DNA from: Plantago ovata
Lineage: Eukaryota > Streptophyta > Magnoliopsida > Lamiales > Plantaginaceae
Direction of reading: 5' to 3'
NCBI GenBank assembly: GCA_028274465.1
Contig: CM051456.1
Span: forward strand, 19,439,033 to 19,503,032
DNA: 64,000 bases
Below, in pieces: positions 10,330 through 21,389 of the stretch (positions are counted from its first letter, which is position 1; every line of letters begins with the position of its first letter). The notes under the pieces were generated by a model. It was not told where the DNA came from. It was given only the letters and a program-made list of their open reading frames with translations, and made no database searches. The position numbers were made by a program, and so were the translations under genes.

Positions 10330-11645
10330 TAGAGTCAAGGGGTATGGGAACAAGTCTTTGTCAAGGGCATGTAAGGAGGTGCTTATAAAGTCGGTAATTC
10401 TAGGCATTTCTATTTATGTTATGGAATGTTTTAATTTAAGTTACCACACTATTTATTGAAGGACATAGAGTCGATGATAGGAAAGTTTTGGTGGAGCAAT
10501 GAGAAAGATAAAAAGATTCATTGAGTCAACTGAAACTTTCTTTGTAATAGTAAAAGAGATGGGGGAACGGGTTTTCGTGACTTTCATTCCTTAAACTTAG
10601 CTATGCTTGGAAAACAGATTTGGCGAATTATTGAGTTTCCAAATTCCCTTTTTGAGTTGAGTTTTTAAGGCAATATACTTTCCTCATTGTGATATTTTAG
10701 ATGCTCCTAAGAAGTTTACTGCGTCTTATACCTGGAAAAGTATTCTTGCAGCTTTACCTCTTGTTACAGCTGGTGTGCGCTGGCGGATTGGCAATGGTAT
10801 GAATGTGAGCGTGTGGGAGGATAACTAGCTGCCAAGAGATTTTAACCTTAAGCCTATAACCCCTGATTTTCATAATATGGGGAACTTTCCAGTCTCCTTA
10901 TACTAATTATCCCGGAGAATTTTGCGTGTGGGATATGGGACCAAGATGCTAACAGTATTCTTCAGATATCTCTTGTTTCAACACAGGTGGAGGATATGAG
11001 AATTTGGCATTATTCTAGAACTGGTACTTATATCGTCCGTAGTTACCTTGCAAGAGATTTAAAGCAGGGAGATCAGGAGGCCAGAACGGGAGGGAGTAGT
11101 GGTAGTTTTGTGCAAATTGGAACTGGGTGTGGAATCTACGACTGCCAAATAAGATAAAAATCTTTGTTTGAAGATTACTCCACCGGGCATTTCCTGAACT
11201 AGACACTCTTTTTCGTCGAGGCTTACTTACTGATTTTGCTTGCCCTGTTTGTAACTGTGCTAATGAGTCTTTAATTCATACATTCAAGGATTGTCATTTT
11301 GCTAGATGCTTCTGGGCATGCTCCAACTTGCCTAATTCAATTCTCTTGACAGATGATCAGGATATTTGTGCGTGGATCTCATCAGTCAGAAGCAGGTTGT
11401 CGAAACAAGAGGTGGAAGTACTTTTCTGTTCGTGCTGGGCAGTATGGGGGAGTCAAAACCGCAAAATTCATGATGGGGAGGTATATGAACCACTGGAGTC
11501 TACTATGTTTGTGCAGAATTATTTGCGGAACTTTGAAGAGGCCCAAACACTGTATGCACCCACCAGACCGCCAGAAATTTATGGCCTAAAGTGTTATTGT
11601 TAAACTAATGGGGACTATTATATTATTAGGGATGCTAAGGGACCC

Positions 11646-12117
11646 TATAAAAAATGACCCTAAGGGTAATAATGTAATCTCCTTGGTTGTGATCAAATTA
11701 AGCTATTTATGTAATGGATTGGATAAAATAAGTATTTTAACGTAATTGTTGAATTATAATGTACTTATCTGTAATGAAGGCTTTTAAGAGGGATTGTAAA
11801 CATAATATCCCTTTATTCATTGTAGTGTTCTACTGTTCTGGTTCATAAAGTTTGTCAAAAAATTTCATTGATGAGTTATAAATGGTCATCACTATCTTGG
11901 GATGGTCAAACTTTAATTTTATAGATAGAGTTCGCATTAATTTTCGGGGTTCTAGTTCCGAGTGTATGCATTATTGAGATGGGGTTCTAAAATGATTTTT
12001 TTTAAATATTATAAGGGCCAAAATATCAATATACGTGCCAAATCACCATTTTTTAGCACATTAATCATTAATTTATATACTATATTTAGATTATGTGGTT
12101 ATTAAAATCACTAAAGT
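11646..12117. other. AT-rich spacer between LINE remnants
   Basis: About 470 bp without a reading frame or a repeat I can name. Confidence 0.5.
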
Positions 12118-12312
12118 TATGTTATATTCGTTTGAACTGAGCTGAACTGAATAAAACTGAACTGAATGAAGTTGAACTGATAAGAATTGAACTTATTTGT
12201 AGTATAAAGTAGTATTTCGCAAATCTGAAATGAACTTAATGCATCTGAAATGAACTTAATGCATCAGAATTGAAGTTAAAATAATTAATTTTTAGACGAA
12301 GATAACAGAGCC
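12118..12312. mobile_element. CTGAACTGAACT-rich MITE, copy C
   Basis: Shares with copies A and B the blocks TTGAACTTATTTGTAGTATA and ATGCATCTGAA, and ends in TTTTTAGACGAAGATAACAG, which pairs with the left end of copy A. About 195 bp. Confidence 0.6.
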
Positions 12313-12424
12313 TAAAGGAAATTTGATTTTAGTGAATGTTAAATAAATACTTAAAATATTATAGAGAATGAGTTTAAAATTGTTTTAGGGAAATTTTTAT
12401 TGGGAGATTGTTGTTATTTTTTTA

Positions 12425-14715
12425 CTTAAAGAATACACTGGCTCAAATGTGGGGATACCAGGATAGTAATACAAAGTACATCCATACTAGCCTAAAACGT
12501 AGATGTCTATTCTTATTGATGTTGCTTGAAGAAAATTAACGGATCCTACTAATATTAAAATGGAGGTGTTAGGTTTTTATAAGAACTTGCTTGGTACATC
12601 TGCTATTACATCTCAGGCGGTTAATATTCATACAGTTCATATTGGTAAGGTACTGACTCTTGGCCAGAGGCGCTGTTTGTTGAGACCAATTGATAGACAT
12701 GAGATTTGGGATGCCTTGTGCTCCATTGGAAATGATAAATCTCCCAGCATTGATGGATTTTCTGCAAAGTGTTTCAAGAGTTTGTGGACAATAATAGGAG
12801 ATGAAGTTTGTGCTACTATTCAAAAGTTCTTTCAAACATGTAAATTGCTTCGAAGTTTGAATGTTACTCTTATTAATTACTCTACTTCCTAAGTCTTCTA
12901 CTGCGAACATTAAGGATTATCGGTTCATTAATTGCATGTTGGACCGTGCTATACAAGACCATATCTAAGGTGTTAACAAATAGGATGAGTGGTATGATGA
13001 GCTATTCAGTTGGAGAAGAGGTTGCGTTTGTTCCTGGCCGATATATCCATGATAATACGGTGTTGCCACAAGAAATTATTAGGAGATATGGGAGGAAAAT
13101 CATGTCTGCTCGATGTATGATTAAAATGAATTTGCAAAAGGTCTACGACTCAATTAGTTGTCAATTTGCGCAACAATTGTTGCGAAGTTATGGGTTCCCA
13201 CACTTATTTTTAGGATGGTTGATTACTTTTATAACAACAGTAAGTTACCAAATCTGCTTGAATGCATGGTTAGCTTCTTGATTCGTTCCATGGGAAGAAA
13301 GGGATACGTCAAGGGGATCATGTCTCTCCCTACTTATTTGTGTTATGTATGAAATATTTGAGCAAAATTATGAATTCGTTGCAGCAACATCCTGGTTTTA
13401 AATATCACCCCAAGTGTGACAAGTTGCATATCACTCACCTTATGTTTGCTGATGACCTTCTATTTTTCTTCGAGGGTAATTCCTCATCTGTTGATGCCTT
13501 GCTGAAGAAGTTTGAGCTGTTTAGTTCCACATCAGGGCTGGTTGCAAACAAGAGGAAGAGTGAGATCTACTTTTTAGGTATTCATGAGGATAGAAGGGTT
13601 GAAATTGAAAATAAGGAGCAATTAATAAATGAGGGGTGTTGCCATTTAGATACCTTGGGATTCCTCTTAATGCCAAGAGGTTATCTAATGTACAATATAT
13701 CAACCGTTAGAGAAAATGATTGCAAGAGTAATACATTCAACTTCCAAGTTGCTTAGTTATAGTGGAAGAGTGCAATTAGTACGGAGTGTACCCAATGCTA
13801 TACAAAGTTATTCAAGTCTAATATGCTTCTTTCCCAAAAAGGTGTCGAGAGCAGTTGAGGCCATTTCTCGAAAAAAAATTTGGACGGGTGAAGTAGGTGA
13901 ATCGAGGAAATCTTTAGTTTCTTGGGACGCAATCTGCAAGCCAAGATCTGAAGAGGGACAAAACTTGTTACACCTTCCCACATGGAACAAGGAATGTATT
14001 GTTATGGGCCTTAAGTGCTACAACGGATAAGCTTTGGGTAGAATGGATGCACATTTACTATATGAAAGGGCAAGACATCATGAGTATGAGCATCCCACTT
14101 GATTCCTCATATTTCTTCAAGAATTTGATGAAAGTTCGTAATGTGGTGCAAGTCAAGGCATCTGGGAGCAACAACTGCGGTGTGAATCATATCATATGAA
14201 TATTGTTTACAAAATGTTGCATCATGCAATTGAAAAAGTGAGCTGGAGGGATCTAATACTAAATAGCATGGCCACTCCTAAATTTCATACTTTGGGTTGC
14301 TCTATGGGGAAGGTTGGCTACAAAAAGTAGATTGGTTCATTTTAACATTGTGGTTCCTAATCGAGTTTGTGTGTTGTGTTCAAAGGAACATGAAACTTTG
14401 GAGCACCTGTATTTTGAATGTGAGTTTGTTCAAAAAGGTTTGAAAGCTTTGCTAGTGTGGACAGACTAATCCAGCACTGTTGTGATTACTCTCAGGAATC
14501 TACATCAAACATATAAGGGGAAATAGTCGGCTAAGCGGTTCTGGAAGGTCTTAATCACAAAATATGTTCATGCCATTTGGAAGGAAAGGAATTTCAGGAT
14601 TTTTCAAGATACAAGATGTACCTTGGATGTCATTCTTAAGGAGGTTGCACAGATCCCTGGCCAGAAGTCTATTTCCAGAAAAGATGTAGGAATTTTGTTT
14701 CGTTTATGCAACTAA
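12425..14715 (+). mobile_element. Second decayed L1-type LINE (reverse transcriptase to zf-RVT)
   Basis: In order, across several frames: HWLKCGD (about 12428), a connector ending EVLGFYKNLLGTS (12560), palm motifs DKSPSIDGF (about 12740), FVPGRYIHDN (about 13028) and MNLQKVYDS (about 13127), the catalytic box MFADDLLFF (about 13444), ISTSGL-like GLVANKRKSE (about 13540) and a zf-RVT region with CVLCSKEHETLEHLYFEC (about 14368-14420). It is a separate copy from 8854-11645 because both contain the palm box and both read on the plus strand. It lacks an endonuclease (5'-truncated) and is interrupted several times, so it is inactive. Confidence 0.8.
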
Positions 14716-15540
14716 TTATCCTACTGTAAATACTCAGTGATAAGGTTATAGAGCTGTGGCAGTTTTGTTTTGAGCTTGCAAAGGCCTCCCTGTTATGGAA
14801 CTCTATTTTTGTTTTGAGAGATTGTATTTGAACCGTTATACTTGGAATTAAAACTAATTTTATTCCAAATAATAATAGTAGAAAACTTATTTTTAGGGCC
14901 GTTATGAGGGTACTTCTAAATATAATCATCTTAGTTCATCGAGTACATTTTAGTCCAAAATTATTGTTTTTTGCGTTGACCTTCATTTATTTACAAGTTT
15001 GCCATTGTCCAAAAAACTCCAAAACAAACCAGCATTTAGGGAAAAAATGAGTTTATTAAGGAAAAATAAGAAAATGAAAAATATAGTAGTAATAGAAGTT
15101 TAATTTACATTTTTTAACACATAAGAAAATCAACATTCTCTTGATTTTGAGATTAATGAGAGAAAACTTTATTCTAATTTTTTTTCTGCCTATTCCTCAA
15201 TTGTTTTTCGAACGTGTTAGAACACCATATATAAATCTTTCACGCATGGAAAACAAGAAAAATATAATTAAATCTAACAATGTTTTAAGAAGATGCGGAA
15301 CGCAAATGCTTGGATAGAGTATATAACTCGATGAACATAGTGTGGAACGAAATGTTAAAGCTTTTGAACAACAAATTAAAGCAGCAATGAGCAATGAATC
15401 ATGCACACTTCTCTCATTTATACACCGCAGATTCATCAACTACAATCTGCTCAGTGCTCAACGAACATTTTGGTATCACATGACAGAGTCCTACAAATTA
15501 ATTAGTGACGGAAAAGACCTTAATTTGTAGTCCTATTAAA
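14716..15540. other. AT-rich spacer downstream of the COPT paralogue
   Basis: No convincing gene; short frames on both strands have no recognisable motif. Confidence 0.5.
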
Positions 15541-15544
15541 AGAA

Positions 15545-15913
15545 CTAGCAATTCAACGGAGGAATATCAGATGGCTTCTCATAGGATCCAACAATCTCAA
15601 TTCTTTCAAAGACTCTGCTCCCAAAAACCAAAAACCCGACTCCATAACCCGCGACAGCAGCAACCAAGATCACCACATTAAAAGACATCACCGCAAGCAT
15701 CACTAAGTACGCCATGGTGGTCCGAACCATGTACAAACCGGTCTGCACGAGTCCATCTCGTACCCTGTTGGAAGTTGAGTATTCATTCAAGAATCTTGTG
15801 TGTGAGAGCCATTCAACACAAAAAGATAGAAGAAACACTATTAGCAAATCTACTGAGTATAGCCACCAACTTTCAGTGCCATTGCTCAAGAAGAATGTGG
15901 GTCTAAATTCCAT
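15545..15913 (-). CDS. COPT/CTR-type copper transporter paralogue, short N-terminus
   Basis: An intronless gene for 122 aa. It has three membrane segments (about 18-36, 58-77 and 79-97), the M72xxxM76 motif in segment 2 and G89xxxG93 in segment 3. The shared blocks EWLSH, AYLVMLAVMSFN and DIPPLNC mark it as a paralogue of the gene at 7250-7726. The Met/His-rich N-terminal domain is absent: only 17 residues precede the first membrane segment. This resembles COPT-family members without a Met-rich arm, which are thought to work in internal membranes or as modifying subunits; that role is inferred. No GTAC occurs within the first 160 bp upstream, unlike the sister gene. The frame is intact, so it is probably functional. 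Confidence 0.88.
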   Translation of the reverse strand: MEFRPTFFLSNGTESWWLYSVDLLIVFLLSFCVEWLSHTRFLNEYSTSNRVRDGLVQTGLYMVRTTMAYLVMLAVMSFNVVILVAAVAGYGVGFLVFGSRVFERIEIVGSYEKPSDIPPLNC

Positions 15914-16170
15914 TAGTAGAGAAATGGAATTGCCTTGGTATGGATTATGGAATCATCATTGTTTATATAGTTGGTTCGTGCGTGTTTTTTTTTTTTTTCC
16001 CTTTTTCATTTTGTTGTCTAGGAAAAGAACTTATGTATGCATACTAAATTATTATGATTATAATATTGGGACCATGAGAAACATTATCACAATTTGATTG
16101 CAATGTGGTTGTCATATTCATCACATTGTAATAGACATTAACATTGTAAAAGTGTCGATACTCAATACCA

Positions 16171-16183
16171 ATAAAGAAATAAA

Positions 16184-16243
<60 letters not shown>
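16171..16243. repeat. (AAAT)n/(AAT)n compound microsatellite
   Basis: About 70 bp of AAAT then AAT units immediately before the truncated 5' end of the next LINE fragment. Confidence 0.95.
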
Positions 16244-17250
16244 TTAAAAGTGCCTTTCTTGCCTCTCGCTTGCAGTCTAGCTCTTTGCAGGATATGATTC
16301 TGACTAGGTCTGGATTAGCCTCTTCTGGTCTTACCTTTGAGTCCGCTCTCGACAGCTTCACGACCTATTGTGGTGCTGATGTCTCTATGTTACCTCTAGC
16401 TCTCCTGCCCCCCATTTCATGAAGTCTTTGGCAAAGAGCTATTTTGGTGTCATTGATGCACATTTGACGTCACGTTACGACTTGAGTCAACGGCAGAAGG
16501 CTCTTCTTAGTTGTGTCTGTGCCCCTCATGCGCAAGATGTCTTATTCACCATTCCTATTGATGGGTTGGGGCAGCGGATGAAACCTCGACAGTTCCGTGC
16601 TGTGTTGTGTTATCGTCTGGCGGTTCCTTTGTTTCATGATGGTTCATCTTGCTGGAGTTGTCATGTCCGTCGGATGGACCAGTGGGGTGACCACGATGTT
16701 CACTGTTATAGCGAGGTGGGAGTGAAGTTTCGACACAATCTTGTGCGCGATACTTTGGCTGACATTTGTTCTAGGGTCGGTGTTGCTGTGCGGAAAGAGG
16801 CTCCTATGGGGTTCCTCTCCGATGATGGACGGGACCTACGCTCCGCGGATCTGTTGTTGTACAATTGGTCCCAAGACCGAGACGCTTGCTTGGATGTCAC
16901 GGGTGTCTCTCCTTTTGCTGGTGGGGGCTTGGATTCTTGGGTTCCTGGAGCTGCTTTGCAGACTGCCGTTCAGAAGAAGAAGAGTAAGTATTCTTCTAAG
17001 TGTGCAGAACACGGCTACTCATTCATCCCGTTTGCCTTTTCCACTTTTGGGGAGCTCGACGAGGAGGCCTTGGCTACTTTTTCGCGCCTCAAGCGCTTGT
17101 GTGTTAGCCATTCCAATGATGTTAGGAGTGGTATCTTTCTTTTTTCTAGACTTAACTTTTGTATTCAGAAAGGGGTGGGAGCACAGCTTGTCTCTCGACT
17201 CCCTTCCAATTTTAAGTGATTAATAAAAGTCTAATTTTATATAAAAAAAG
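16244..17250 (+). mobile_element. LINE-like 3' fragment with zinc knuckle and nuclease-like C-terminal domain
   Basis: The main frame (16419-17219, 266 aa) carries CWSCHVRRMDQWGDHDVHC, a CCHC-type zinc knuckle with the GDH signature, then FRHNLVRDTLADIC and DLRSADLLLYNW followed by DACLDVTGVSPF, a D-x-D arrangement like PD-(D/E)XK-type nuclease folds. I recognise this C-terminal block from plant proteins annotated as LINE or reverse-transcriptase related; the exact clade is uncertain. The preceding 175 bp (from FLASRLQSS) continues the same protein in another frame, so there is one frame break near 16418. An AATAAA-like signal and A-rich tail follow the stop (17219-17255), as expected at a LINE 3' end. 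It is 5'-truncated. Confidence 0.6.
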
Positions 17251-17426
17251 AAAAAGTGTGTAATTAGTACATGTTGGGTCTGCTTTTGTACTGCGTAAAT
17301 TTGCTTTTTCTGATTTAGTCGATTTTTAGTAGAAGTTGTTTACAAAGAAAAATGGTGCACTATAATAACTTTTGATGCTTTCATGCTAAAAAGTTTACAA
17401 GTTGTAGCATGATACGCACCACTGAT

Positions 17427-17510
17427 TGACACTATGCTATATAATGCACGTACTTTTAACTTTATTGATGACACTATGCTATATAATGCACGTACTTTTA
17501 ACTTTATTGA
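17427..17510. repeat. Exact 42-bp tandem duplication
   Basis: Bases 17427-17468 and 17469-17510 are identical (unit begins TGACACTATGCTATATAATG). Recent by its identity. Confidence 0.95.
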
Positions 17511-17982
17511 TATCATTAAATTGGCAAAGTGAAATTTGTAGTTTCATGTTTGTACTAGCTAGTTTAGATTTTCGATTGAATGTAGTACAAGTCTAGTTAG
17601 TAGTTTCACGTAGTACAATGATAATTTGAACTGATTTAGGTGAAGCATTAGTCTATTTCAGGGATATATTTACTTCTACAACTCTACCGATATCTTTTTA
17701 AGCATTAAATCCATTAAAGCCTAAAAGTATGTAAAAGTATTGAGAGGGGCATACCCCAAATGTGTACAACATTTCTATGATAATTTCCTTTACAAGTACT
17801 TGAAAGAAATCCCAGCTAACTACAACAGTTAGTGGTTGAAGAACATATAGGCACAAACGTACAAACTCCAGCTAAAAGTTTCGATTTATAGCGTTTTAAA
17901 ACACATGAAACTGCCTAACTTTCCTACTCCTAGTGAACTCCAGGCACACCTGTGATTCATGTCAAGCGAATGGGTGTATAGT
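17511..17982. other. AT-rich spacer
   Basis: No gene or named repeat seen. Confidence 0.5.
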
Positions 17983-18251
17983 CAGCGGCGGAGCCACATG
18001 GGGTCCAGTGGCCCCACCCCCGAGATTTGATCCAGTATGTTATAGTATGTAGTAGTAAAACACAATTTATCAGGTGGTGCAGTGGAAATTGGCCCCGTTG
18101 GTGAACTAAATGTCCCAAGTTCGATCGGCCATGGCAGCAAATTATTTTTCTAATTTCTGATCTATAGTAACTTTTCATAATTTTTATTACCTATCATTAT
18201 CATTAAGATTAAGGTTGACCCCCTTGAATTTTGCTTCTGGATTCACCACTA
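17983..18251. mobile_element. hAT-type MITE with tRNA-promoter-like core
   Basis: 269 bp with imperfect inverted ends CAGCGGCGGAGCCA and, from the right, TAGTGGTGAATCCA, the CAGNGGCGGATCCA type seen in plant hAT MITEs. It is flanked by 8-bp duplications with one mismatch: TGTATAGT at 17975-17982 and TGCATAGT at 18252-18259. Inside, TGGTGCAGTGG and AGTTCGATCGG resemble the A and B boxes of a tRNA-type pol III promoter, suggesting an older SINE piece within it. Confidence 0.7.
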
Positions 18252-18259
18252 TGCATAGT

Positions 18260-19370
18260 ACTCAACTAGTTTCCAAGGCAATGGTCCAGGACCACGACCC
18301 CTCTTCTAACTCAGTCGAGCTGCAATTTTTCCTTTAAAATGTAAAGGAAGTTTGGAATCTAAATCTTAAATCTATTCGCCTTTATCTCCATGGATAAGAT
18401 TTCTGATCCTACTCTAACTTGTTACAGATAAGGAAGACACTTAAAATTATCCACGTACAAATACTAACCGATGTGTCAAAATGAAACTTAAAATTATTTG
18501 TAGCCGAAAACCAACTTCTACTACAGTACTAAAATAATAGTACAGCTGCAAGTTGATCCCGAGTGTCGATCTCTAAGAAATTAACTAAGTTGTAGTCGAG
18601 TATACGCGTGAACGCTTTGGGCTTAAGCTTAACTAAATGATCTAAGATTTGGTTCGTAAAGCATCAATTCATAAAATAGTAAACGGAGAGATAAAATACT
18701 TTTGATTACAATATAAAGAGAATCGTCCGTGGTAGAGACAAGTTAGGAGTCTGGTTCTTAATAGTTCGAAGGCAATAATCCTTACGGCTGACTAGTTAAA
18801 CATGCCTATATAAGATAGGTATCATGATTAGTGTTTTGGGACCAAGATTGTCACTATCTCATTCGATGATTTTGGCATTATCTTGAAACCTAATCATGCA
18901 TACTAACCTATATATCTTTCTAATCATGCAAGTTGACCTGAAGAAGATTAAGATGGTTCAAAGCTATCAAGAACCCTAATCCTAATCTTGCTACATCTGT
19001 ACCACTAACGAGAAGGATTTTGTCTAATCATGGTTGTCACATACACAATATCAACAATGAAAACATTCATCATATATAGAAGTATTAGATAAAAGATCAA
19101 AGGGAAGATATTTTGTTACCAATCTGTCACAAAGGTAAGAACGTGGAAATACTTCAATGAATTAATTAGTCTTAAGCTATCGTGATGAATAGAAATCGTC
19201 TCGATATGAAACTCAACAAGAATCCAAGGCAAGTGATGAACAAAGTCTCCAAATTTCGTGCTAGGGCTTTCGGTGTCCAGAAAACTGGGTAGAATGAGGC
19301 TTGGAGGAAGAAAAATGCATATCATCATATGATTCATCATAAATCCCCTTATCATAATGATATCTTTCTT
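18260..19370. other. Repeat-like spacer, no gene
   Basis: Unclassified AT-rich DNA. The stretch around 18540-18620 has the look of a decayed dispersed repeat, but no terminal repeats or protein motifs identify it. Confidence 0.4.
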
Positions 19371-19800
19371 TATTTTTTTTAAACGGCTAAAGATTAATTT
19401 TATTAATAAAGAGCATAAGACATGCTCGGGAAAATTACAAGAAAAAGCACAACCACCCTAATAAACGGCGGTGCCTCTAATCGAATCATCACAAACAACG
19501 TCTAAACCAAAAAAAACAATCCTATCCAAACTTTGTAATACAAGTGAAACCGAAAGGAGGCAACAAGCGTGACCAAAGCAAGCCTCAACACCAAGCCAAA
19601 GGTAGAACACTCCAAGCTTTTCACCAAAACCGGCGAGACAAGAGAACCCAAGGAGCTAAAACGGATGAGACCAAAACCGGCGAGACAAGAGAACCCAAGG
19701 AGCTAAAACGGATGAGAACAAGGAGAACCAACGAATAAGAAAAACAACACCAAAACCTCCCGTTAGTGATCTACTCCACCCTAAAAATAAATAAATAAAT
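19371..19800 (-). mobile_element. Reversed LINE 3' tail
   Basis: Begins with a T-run then AAACGGCTAAAGATTAATTT on the plus strand, that is TTAGCCGTTT plus poly(A) on the minus strand, matching the fragment at 41022. Both contain a 17-nt hairpin close to the tail (19411-19427 here). The 5' border is uncertain and no target duplication was found. Confidence 0.6.
19624..19717. repeat. Exact 47-bp tandem duplication
   Basis: Units 19624-19670 and 19671-19717 are identical (beginning CCAAAACCGGCGAGAC), inside the reversed LINE tail. Confidence 0.95.
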
Positions 19801-20210
19801 AAAAGGACACTGCGCTTTAACACGGTTCACCAACTCCAATTAGTAAATAATAAAAACATTACGTTTGAAGACTGATGATTCAACAGCGACACATGAAAAA
19901 AATTCATTTCACATCTCTTTCCCTGAGATTTTAGAACAATCGGAACCGCACGAAATAATATCTCAATGTGTAATTGGATAATAAAAAGTTGTACCTGCAA
20001 GTAACATGTTACTCATATATTACATGTTCCTATCAAGTATATTGTAGCCAAACAGATTATATATCCAAACCAGATCTTTTTCCAGGTATAAATCAGAGAG
20101 TTCAACCTTCAACTTAGAAACACAAGTTTAGGAACTCCTTCAAATCCCATAAACTTGGCGAAGAAATTTCAAAAACCCAAGTAACCCACCATTTAGATCA
20201 GAATCACAAT

Positions 20211-21385
20211 GCAGGCATTAGGAGCACTGCACCGAGCCGATGGGTAGTGCTAGTTCCATATCCTTTTCAGGGACACATCACACCGATGCTTCAGCTGGGC
20301 GCTTTTCTTCACTCCAAAGGCTTCTCTATCGTTGTTGCACACACAGAATTTAACTCCCCAAATCCTAAAAGCTACCCTGATTTCACCTTCGTACCATTAC
20401 CTGATGGTGTGGCAGGTTATGATATGTCTTTCGACAATATGTTGAGCGTGATATCGGGTATTAACACGAATTGCAAGGATACGTTTCAAGAGTACATCAT
20501 TCAAATGCTGGATCAGACCGAGCTACATGGTGAGGTGGCATGTCTCATCTATATATGATGCCATCATGTGTTTTGTTGATCCTGTAGCTGTTGAACTGAA
20601 CCAACCATTGTTCTACGCACTACTAGTGCAGCCTACATGTATGCACATTTTCCCTTGTTTCAACTTGAAAAGGAAAATGCACTTCCATTGCTAGGTAATC
20701 AAGATCGATCTCTAACATGATGCGTAATGTTCTGTACTGCAGGATAAATGTTATTCACACACAATAGCACGTAATTAAGACGCCGTTAATTTCATGGGAA
20801 GTGGATGAAGTAGCATAGCAAATAAAAGAGATTTGAGTTTATGAAAACGTAGAGACAGAATTTCCAATATCAGGCATCAACAATATAGTGGGTGTTCGCA
20901 ACAGCTTAACTTATTCAGCTTATCACTTATTTTAAGCATAAATAGTTTTTTGAGTATTTGCAACAGCTTATAAGTTGTCAGATTCTCTTATACAGTATTA
21001 AGCTGCATATGTTGAAACTAGAGAAGTTGGGTTGTAACTACATAAGCAACTTTTTTCTTAAATTAAGCTGGATTTTAGTTATTTTTGTCCCAAAAATTAG
21101 GTTTGCAAACACTAATTCTATAACTTATCTAAATTTTATATACTTATTTGCAAATACCCATCAAATTCTCTAATAACCAATTTTACCAACTCCTACTTAC
21201 ATTAATCCACTTGAAGCTATTGGAAACACCCCATAGACTTATAGTGCAGATTATAATGATATTTTTCTTTTTATGCAGAGTCTCAACTACTGGAACTAGT
21301 TCCGGATCAATATCCTCTCAGGTTTAAAGATCTGCTTTTTCCTCTTAACATGATGGCTATACCCAAAGCTGTAAGTGAGTAGTAA
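20211..21385 (+). pseudogene. UGT76-type glycosyltransferase pseudogene (5' part)
   Basis: Nearly identical to the first exon and start of the second exon of the intact gene at 29368. The ATG at 20211 runs into a stop after 12 codons because the frame shifts against the intact copy. The body then reads PFQGHITPMLQLG in another frame, and a second disturbance (extra TA around 20552) follows before YDAIM. The exon-2 homology (about 21281-21383, ESQLLELVPDQYPLRF) stops abruptly after residues corresponding to AVSE; the UDP-sugar-binding half is missing. Upstream homology to the 29368 gene begins near 19900, so promoter and gene were duplicated together as one block of roughly 1.5 kb. It cannot make a working enzyme. 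Confidence 0.85.
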
Positions 21386-21389
21386 TTGT

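Larger units (their letters stand above)
8854..11645 (+). mobile_element. Decayed L1-type LINE fragment (reverse transcriptase end, zf-RVT, RNase H start), split by a MITE
   Basis: The 5' part (8854-9153) encodes the end of a reverse transcriptase palm with FIDDTLLFC, a variant of the FADD catalytic box, followed by GQVINVDKS. The frame resumes after the MITE at about 10229 with KYLGLQTGMGRSK. Downstream come an FWW-like segment (about 10485), VWEDN (about 10820), a zf-RVT zinc-binding region with CPVCNCANESLIHTF (about 11240-11290) and the start of an RNase H region (RPPEIYG, about 11565). The pieces lie in several frames, so this is a dead copy. It is 5'-truncated and lacks an endonuclease. 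Confidence 0.8.

Noticed and set aside
7869-17525. A 17-bp identical match (GATATCATTAAATTGGC) upstream of COPT and at 17509
   Set aside because: In 64 kb of AT-rich DNA one such match is expected by chance, and the flanks do not align. No third COPT copy is nearby.
18530-18640. Possible retroelement terminal repeat
   Set aside because: Only a vague resemblance; no paired repeat, primer-binding site or protein motif was found.
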